Source of the DNA: Pyrobaculum ferrireducens
Lineage (GTDB): Archaea; Thermoproteota; Thermoprotei; Thermoproteales; Thermoproteaceae
NCBI RefSeq assembly: GCF_000234805.1
Contig: NC_016645.1
Coordinates: 248,001-312,000 of the forward strand
Direction: 5' to 3'
DNA length: 64,000 nt
Numbering within the stretch: position 1 is the first letter of the stretch; every line of letters begins with the position of its first letter. Under the pieces are notes generated by a model. The model was not told the origin of the DNA and searched no databases. It saw only the letters and a program-made list of their open reading frames with translations. Position numbers and translations under genes: made by a program. Positions 61,100 to 64,000 of the stretch are shown here, piece by piece.

Positions 61100-61219
61100 G
61101 CCCCGCCTGAAACATGGGGAGCCGCGGCGTGCCGGCCGCTCCAACCGGTAGTCTAGTCTGGTCTAGGATGCGGGCCTGTCGAGCCCGTGACCCGGGTTCA
61201 AATCCCGGCCGGGGCGCCA
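61100..61219 (+). tRNA. tRNA-Asp (GTC) with intron in the acceptor stem
   Basis: The 3' part is clear: anticodon stem CGGGC-CTGTCGA-GCCCG (GTC), T-arm CCGGG-TTCAAAT-CCCGG, acceptor CCGGGGC, discriminator G, CCA. The matching 5' acceptor GCCCCGG is not contiguous. GCCCC(G) is at 61100-61105 and (G)G at 61147-61148, so an insert of about 42 bases splits the stem near positions 5/6 or 6/7. TATA ACTTATAAAC at 61071 lies 29 bases before 61100, the same spacing as the other tRNA genes here, which supports the 5' end. An alternative is a GCC at 61121-61123 with a shorter intron. Confidence 0.8.
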
Positions 61220-61240
61220 CACTCTTCACTTCTCGTTGCG

Positions 61241-61675
61241 TTAATTATCCTCACGAGTGTCTGATGGCCGCTTGGTGGAGGTTTGTTGTTTTTGGCGCTG
61301 TGTCTCTTCTTCGTGTTCTGATATGATACACATAAAGAAGCTAATCATGAAGGTGAGAAGTGCGTATCCAAGTATGTAATTGATAGTGTTAACTATGTGG
61401 AATATCTGAGCGTAGTTATTTATGGAGCTGTATACAGCGGTTGCGAAAGCCAGTATCATGATCAGTAGCGTAAGGGAAATGTATCGCTGATTGGATAGCT
61501 TGCACAGCACTTCCCTTACTCTGTAGTTGTGTGTTTTGCGTATGTAGATGCTGTAGCCGAGCGCGGCTAGGGCCGCTAGTGAAGCTGAGAGAAGACCCCG
61601 CTCGCCGGTGGCTACGGCCAGGGCTAGGTATAGGTATATTGCGAGTCCAAGAGTCGCCGATAGATATCTAGTCAC
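61241..61675 (-). CDS. small polytopic membrane protein of the liv operon
   Basis: A 144-residue membrane protein with about four hydrophobic segments (LAIYLYLALAVATG, LLSASLAALAALGYSIYI, ISLTLLIMILAFATAVYS, YILGYALLTFMISFFMCI) and a charged C-terminal tail. GTG 61675 overlaps the livF stop (GTGA), so it is translated with the ABC transporter. Too small to be a standard LivH/LivM permease. Function unknown. Confidence 0.75.
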   Translation of the reverse strand: MTRYLSATLGLAIYLYLALAVATGERGLLSASLAALAALGYSIYIRKTHNYRVREVLCKLSNQRYISLTLLIMILAFATAVYSSINNYAQIFHIVNTINYILGYALLTFMISFFMCIISEHEEETQRQKQQTSTKRPSDTREDN

Positions 61676-62379
61676 GGCTTGACTAGGCCTAGGTAGAGTC
61701 TGCCTAGCTCTTTGTTGTTTAGTAGATCGCCGGCGGGTCCTGCGTAGTTTACGCGTCCTGATACCAGTAGGTAGGCTTTGTCGGAGATTTCGAGTGCCTT
61801 TTTGGCGTTTTGCTCTGCGAGTATTATGGTGTGGCCCATGTCTCTGAGTTTCTGGATGAGGGTTAGGATGTCTGCGGCGAATTTGGGGGATAGCTGGGCG
61901 GTGGGTTCGTCGAATAGGAAGTATCTGGCGTCTCTCATCAAGGCCATTGCCACAGCCACCATCTGCCTCCAGCCTCCGCTGAGTTCGCGGGCTGGTCTGT
62001 TTAGGTAGGGTTTTATAGGGACTATCTCCAGCACCTCCTCCAGCTTGTCTCTGAACCTCTCGGCGTCTAGGGTGTAGGCGGCCATTCTGAGGTTTTCTAG
62101 TACTGTGAGGTTTTGGAAGACGTTTTTTGTCTGCTGTAGGTAGGCTAGGCCGAGCCTGGCCCGTTCATGTGCGGGCATCTTGGTGGCGTCTCTGTCTCCT
62201 ATGTAGACGCGGCCTCCGAAGATCTTTGCGATACCTGCGATGGCTTTGAGGAGGGTGGATTTACCGCTTCCGTTTGGCCCCACGACTGCGGTTATCTCGC
62301 CGGGCCTAGCTTCGAGATCCACCTCGTAGAGTATCTGCAACTTTCCGTAGCCCGCGTTGAGGGATTTCGCGGCGATCAT
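61672..62379 (-). CDS. livF: branched-chain amino-acid-type ABC transporter ATPase LivF
   Basis: A 235-residue ATPase with Walker A AVVGPNGSGKST (about 32-43), signature RELSGGWRQMVAVAMALM (C-motif with GW instead of the usual GQ), Walker B YFLFDEPTAQLSP, and the short LivF-type C-terminus (LVSGRVNYAGPAGDLL). It powers uptake with LivG and two permeases. Overlaps LivG (ATGA) upstream and the small membrane gene downstream. Confidence 0.93.
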   Translation of the reverse strand: MIAAKSLNAGYGKLQILYEVDLEARPGEITAVVGPNGSGKSTLLKAIAGIAKIFGGRVYIGDRDATKMPAHERARLGLAYLQQTKNVFQNLTVLENLRMAAYTLDAERFRDKLEEVLEIVPIKPYLNRPARELSGGWRQMVAVAMALMRDARYFLFDEPTAQLSPKFAADILTLIQKLRDMGHTIILAEQNAKKALEISDKAYLLVSGRVNYAGPAGDLLNNKELGRLYLGLVKP

Positions 62380-63119
62380 TCCCCTAGGTATATCTGGGCT
62401 ACTAGGGGGTTTGTGAAGACTTGCTGGGGCGGCCCCTCGAGCACTACTTTACCTTCGTGCATGAAGTAGGCGTAGTCAGCGTAGTCTATGGCTAGGTCGA
62501 GCCGGTGCTCCACGACTAGGAGCGCCACGCCGCTCTTGGCCAGATCTCTGAGCCTCTTGAAGAGGTCTAGGGCGAGGCTCGGGTTTAGCCCCGCCGCCGG
62601 TTCGTCTAGTAGGAGGACCTCCGCCCCTGACATCACCGCCCGGGCCAGCTCAAGTAGCTTCATCTGGCCGCCGCTGAGCTCCCCCGCGGGCCTGTCCCAC
62701 ATGTGGTCTAGCCCCACTAGTTTCAGCAACTGGAGGGCCCTCTCGGCGAGTTCCCTCTCCCCCCTCTGCCACCCGCCGAGGGTCGGCCTCTCCTGCTGGA
62801 GGTGGCCCACCACCACGTTGTCTAGGACTGTGAGCCTATGCGCAATGCGGGGGGTCTGGAAGGTTCTGAATATGCCGAGCCTCCTCCGCTCGTGGGGCGG
62901 CACCTTTGTTATATCCCTCCCGCCGTAGTATATCCTCCCCCCGTCTGGGGGGATTACGCCGGTGATTACGTTTATGAGTGTCGTCTTCCCAGAGCCGTTT
63001 GGCCCGGCTAGGAGGGTGAAAAAACCTGGTTTTACCTCGACGGTGGCCCCGTCGAGGGCCTTGACCCCACCGAAGCGCTTGACTACCTGCTCAGCTCTTA
63101 GTAATGGCCCAGATTTCAT
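62376..63119 (-). CDS. livG: branched-chain amino-acid-type ABC transporter ATPase LivG
   Basis: A 247-residue ATPase. Walker A LAGPNGSGKTTLINVI (about 37-52), signature ELSGGQMKLLELARAVM and Walker B VLLLDEPAAGLNP, and the LivG-type end with VALLVVEHRLDLAIDYADYA. Its ATG at 63119 lies 29 bases inside the binding-protein gene, so the two are tightly coupled. No LivH/LivM permease gene follows or lies within this window. Confidence 0.93.
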   Translation of the reverse strand: MKSGPLLRAEQVVKRFGGVKALDGATVEVKPGFFTLLAGPNGSGKTTLINVITGVIPPDGGRIYYGGRDITKVPPHERRRLGIFRTFQTPRIAHRLTVLDNVVVGHLQQERPTLGGWQRGERELAERALQLLKLVGLDHMWDRPAGELSGGQMKLLELARAVMSGAEVLLLDEPAAGLNPSLALDLFKRLRDLAKSGVALLVVEHRLDLAIDYADYAYFMHEGKVVLEGPPQQVFTNPLVAQIYLGE

Positions 63120-64000
63120 AATCGGCGCTGTCTCTGTCCCCCGCCTCGTTTAGCTTGGTGTATCCCGAGGCGCCGAAGTACCTGCCGGCGACTTCGGGGA
63201 ATATCTGCTGTATCTTCTGGGTGTCTGTGGTGCCGGCTTGTAGTATGGAGTATGTGATTAGCCAGATGGCGTCGTAGGCGTTGTATGCATAGGAGTCTGG
63301 CTCTCTGTTGTAGTTCTGGAGTATGTAGTTGCGGACTCTGTCGTAGTAGGGGCTGCGGGCCGGGGCGAACTTGGGGCTGACAAACCCGCCGACCACCGCG
63401 GCGAACTCGGCGGCGTCGGGGACTAGCAACTCTTTGAGTCCGGTGGAGCCGTCTGCGCCGTACCATTTGACTTGCCTCAGCTCGGGGTATTTGGCGGCGG
63501 TGATGAATATGGTCTGCAACTCGGCGAATCCAAAGGCGGCGACGGCTACCTTATCTGCGCCGTATTTAGACACGGCGTCTCTAACCCTCTGGGCCAAGAC
63601 GCTTACCTCAGTGGAGAACTCGCCTTTCTGGGGGTCGTAAGTCGCGGCGCGGACCACCTCGAAGCCTCTGGACTGGACTAGGGACTCCAGGCCCTTAACG
63701 AGGCCGTTGCCCCAGTCGTCGTTGCGCCATATCACCACGACGGCCTTCACCCCCGCGTCCTGTAGAATCTTAGATATGGCCCTCACCTGTTTGTTGTCGT
63801 CTGGCGGGAGTCTGAATATGTAGTCGTTAGGTATCGCCAGCGCCGGCGCCGTGGAGGATATGGATATTGTGACCAGCTTATTCTCGTCGGCGTAGGGCTT
63901 CATGGTCCTAACCTCGCCGGAGGTCCTCACCACGTAGAACTTCACGCCTCTGCTGTGGAGAGCCTTCATCTGGTCAAGGGCCTTTGTGGGGTCGGCCGCC
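63091..64000 (-). CDS. ABC transporter substrate-binding protein (LivK-like), 5' end beyond the window
   Basis: At least 303 residues, open to the window edge, so the N-terminus, including any signal peptide, is missing. The type I periplasmic-binding fold is seen in VKAVVVIWRNDDWGNGLVKG, KVAVAAFGFAELQTIFITAA and YAYNAYDAIWLITYSILQAG. Members bind branched-chain amino acids, amides or aromatic compounds. Followed directly by livG and livF. Confidence 0.9.
   Translation of the reverse strand, partial: AADPTKALDQMKALHSRGVKFYVVRTSGEVRTMKPYADENKLVTISISSTAPALAIPNDYIFRLPPDDNKQVRAISKILQDAGVKAVVVIWRNDDWGNGLVKGLESLVQSRGFEVVRAATYDPQKGEFSTEVSVLAQRVRDAVSKYGADKVAVAAFGFAELQTIFITAAKYPELRQVKWYGADGSTGLKELLVPDAAEFAAVVGGFVSPKFAPARSPYYDRVRNYILQNYNREPDSYAYNAYDAIWLITYSILQAGTTDTQKIQQIFPEVAGRYFGASGYTKLNEAGDRDSADYEIWAITKS

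Overview
The window reads as chromosome of a hyperthermophilic crenarchaeon of the order Thermoproteales, most likely Pyrobaculum. The signs are a PaREP2b-type gene plus a decayed second copy (a family named from Pyrobaculum aerophilum), tRNA genes with introns at non-canonical positions, many leaderless genes with a TATA box about 25 bases before the start codon, operons with ATGA/GTGA overlaps, and a CRISPR array with 25-base repeats. I cannot name the species from sequence alone.

Region 1 (1-13.7 kb) is a defence and relic zone. The core is a leftward, translationally coupled operon: SNF2-type helicase with DUF3883, a DNA adenine methylase (DUF1156/COG1743 type) split in two by a frameshift at a run of seven A, a DUF499/COG1483 ATPase, and a small protein of unknown function. 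The first three are the components of the helicase-methylase-ATPase (Hma-type) defence system. A membrane-anchored protein with a HEPN-like R-x4-H motif is encoded divergently from it. Around the operon lie a decayed superfamily 1 helicase, fragments of lysY and lysZ that contain pieces resembling the window's own CRISPR repeat, and a PD-(D/E)xK-like protein.

Region 2 (13.7-42 kb) looks like an integrated element. It has a 1379-residue dual P-loop/helical-repeat protein, a winged-helix protein, and a tightly packed operon with ParA-like ATPases, a VirB4/HerA-like ATPase, a second HerA-like ATPase, a SWIM zinc-finger protein and a RecA/RadA paralogue. A VirB2-like pilin and a VirB6-like membrane protein follow. 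This resembles the Ced/Ted archaeal DNA-transfer machines, which derive from conjugation systems. An 18-repeat CRISPR array without cas genes is lodged inside, followed by a giant membrane/coiled-coil ORF that runs into a PaREP2b-like ORF across an apparent frameshift. The block ends 22 bases before a tRNA-Met gene carrying two introns.

Region 3 (42-58 kb) is mostly ordinary metabolism and transport: tRNA-Leu, a fragment of a DUF1646 transporter, a TAXI-TRAP transporter operon with a class III CoA-transferase, acyl-CoA dehydrogenase, a phosphoribosyltransferase-type regulator, CBS protein, queC, nitrilase-family hydrolase, metallo-beta-lactamase-fold protein, LysE exporter, DUF72 protein, a secreted protein, an HTH-cupin-methyltransferase fusion and an EamA transporter.

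Region 4 (58-64 kb) holds a vapB with a broken vapC, then a shrunken copy of the ends of the region 2 element: a decayed winged-helix gene and a truncated PaREP2b gene, again next to a tRNA gene (tRNA-Asp with an intron in its acceptor stem). The window ends in branched-chain amino-acid-type ABC transporter genes (livF, livG and a substrate-binding protein cut by the window edge).
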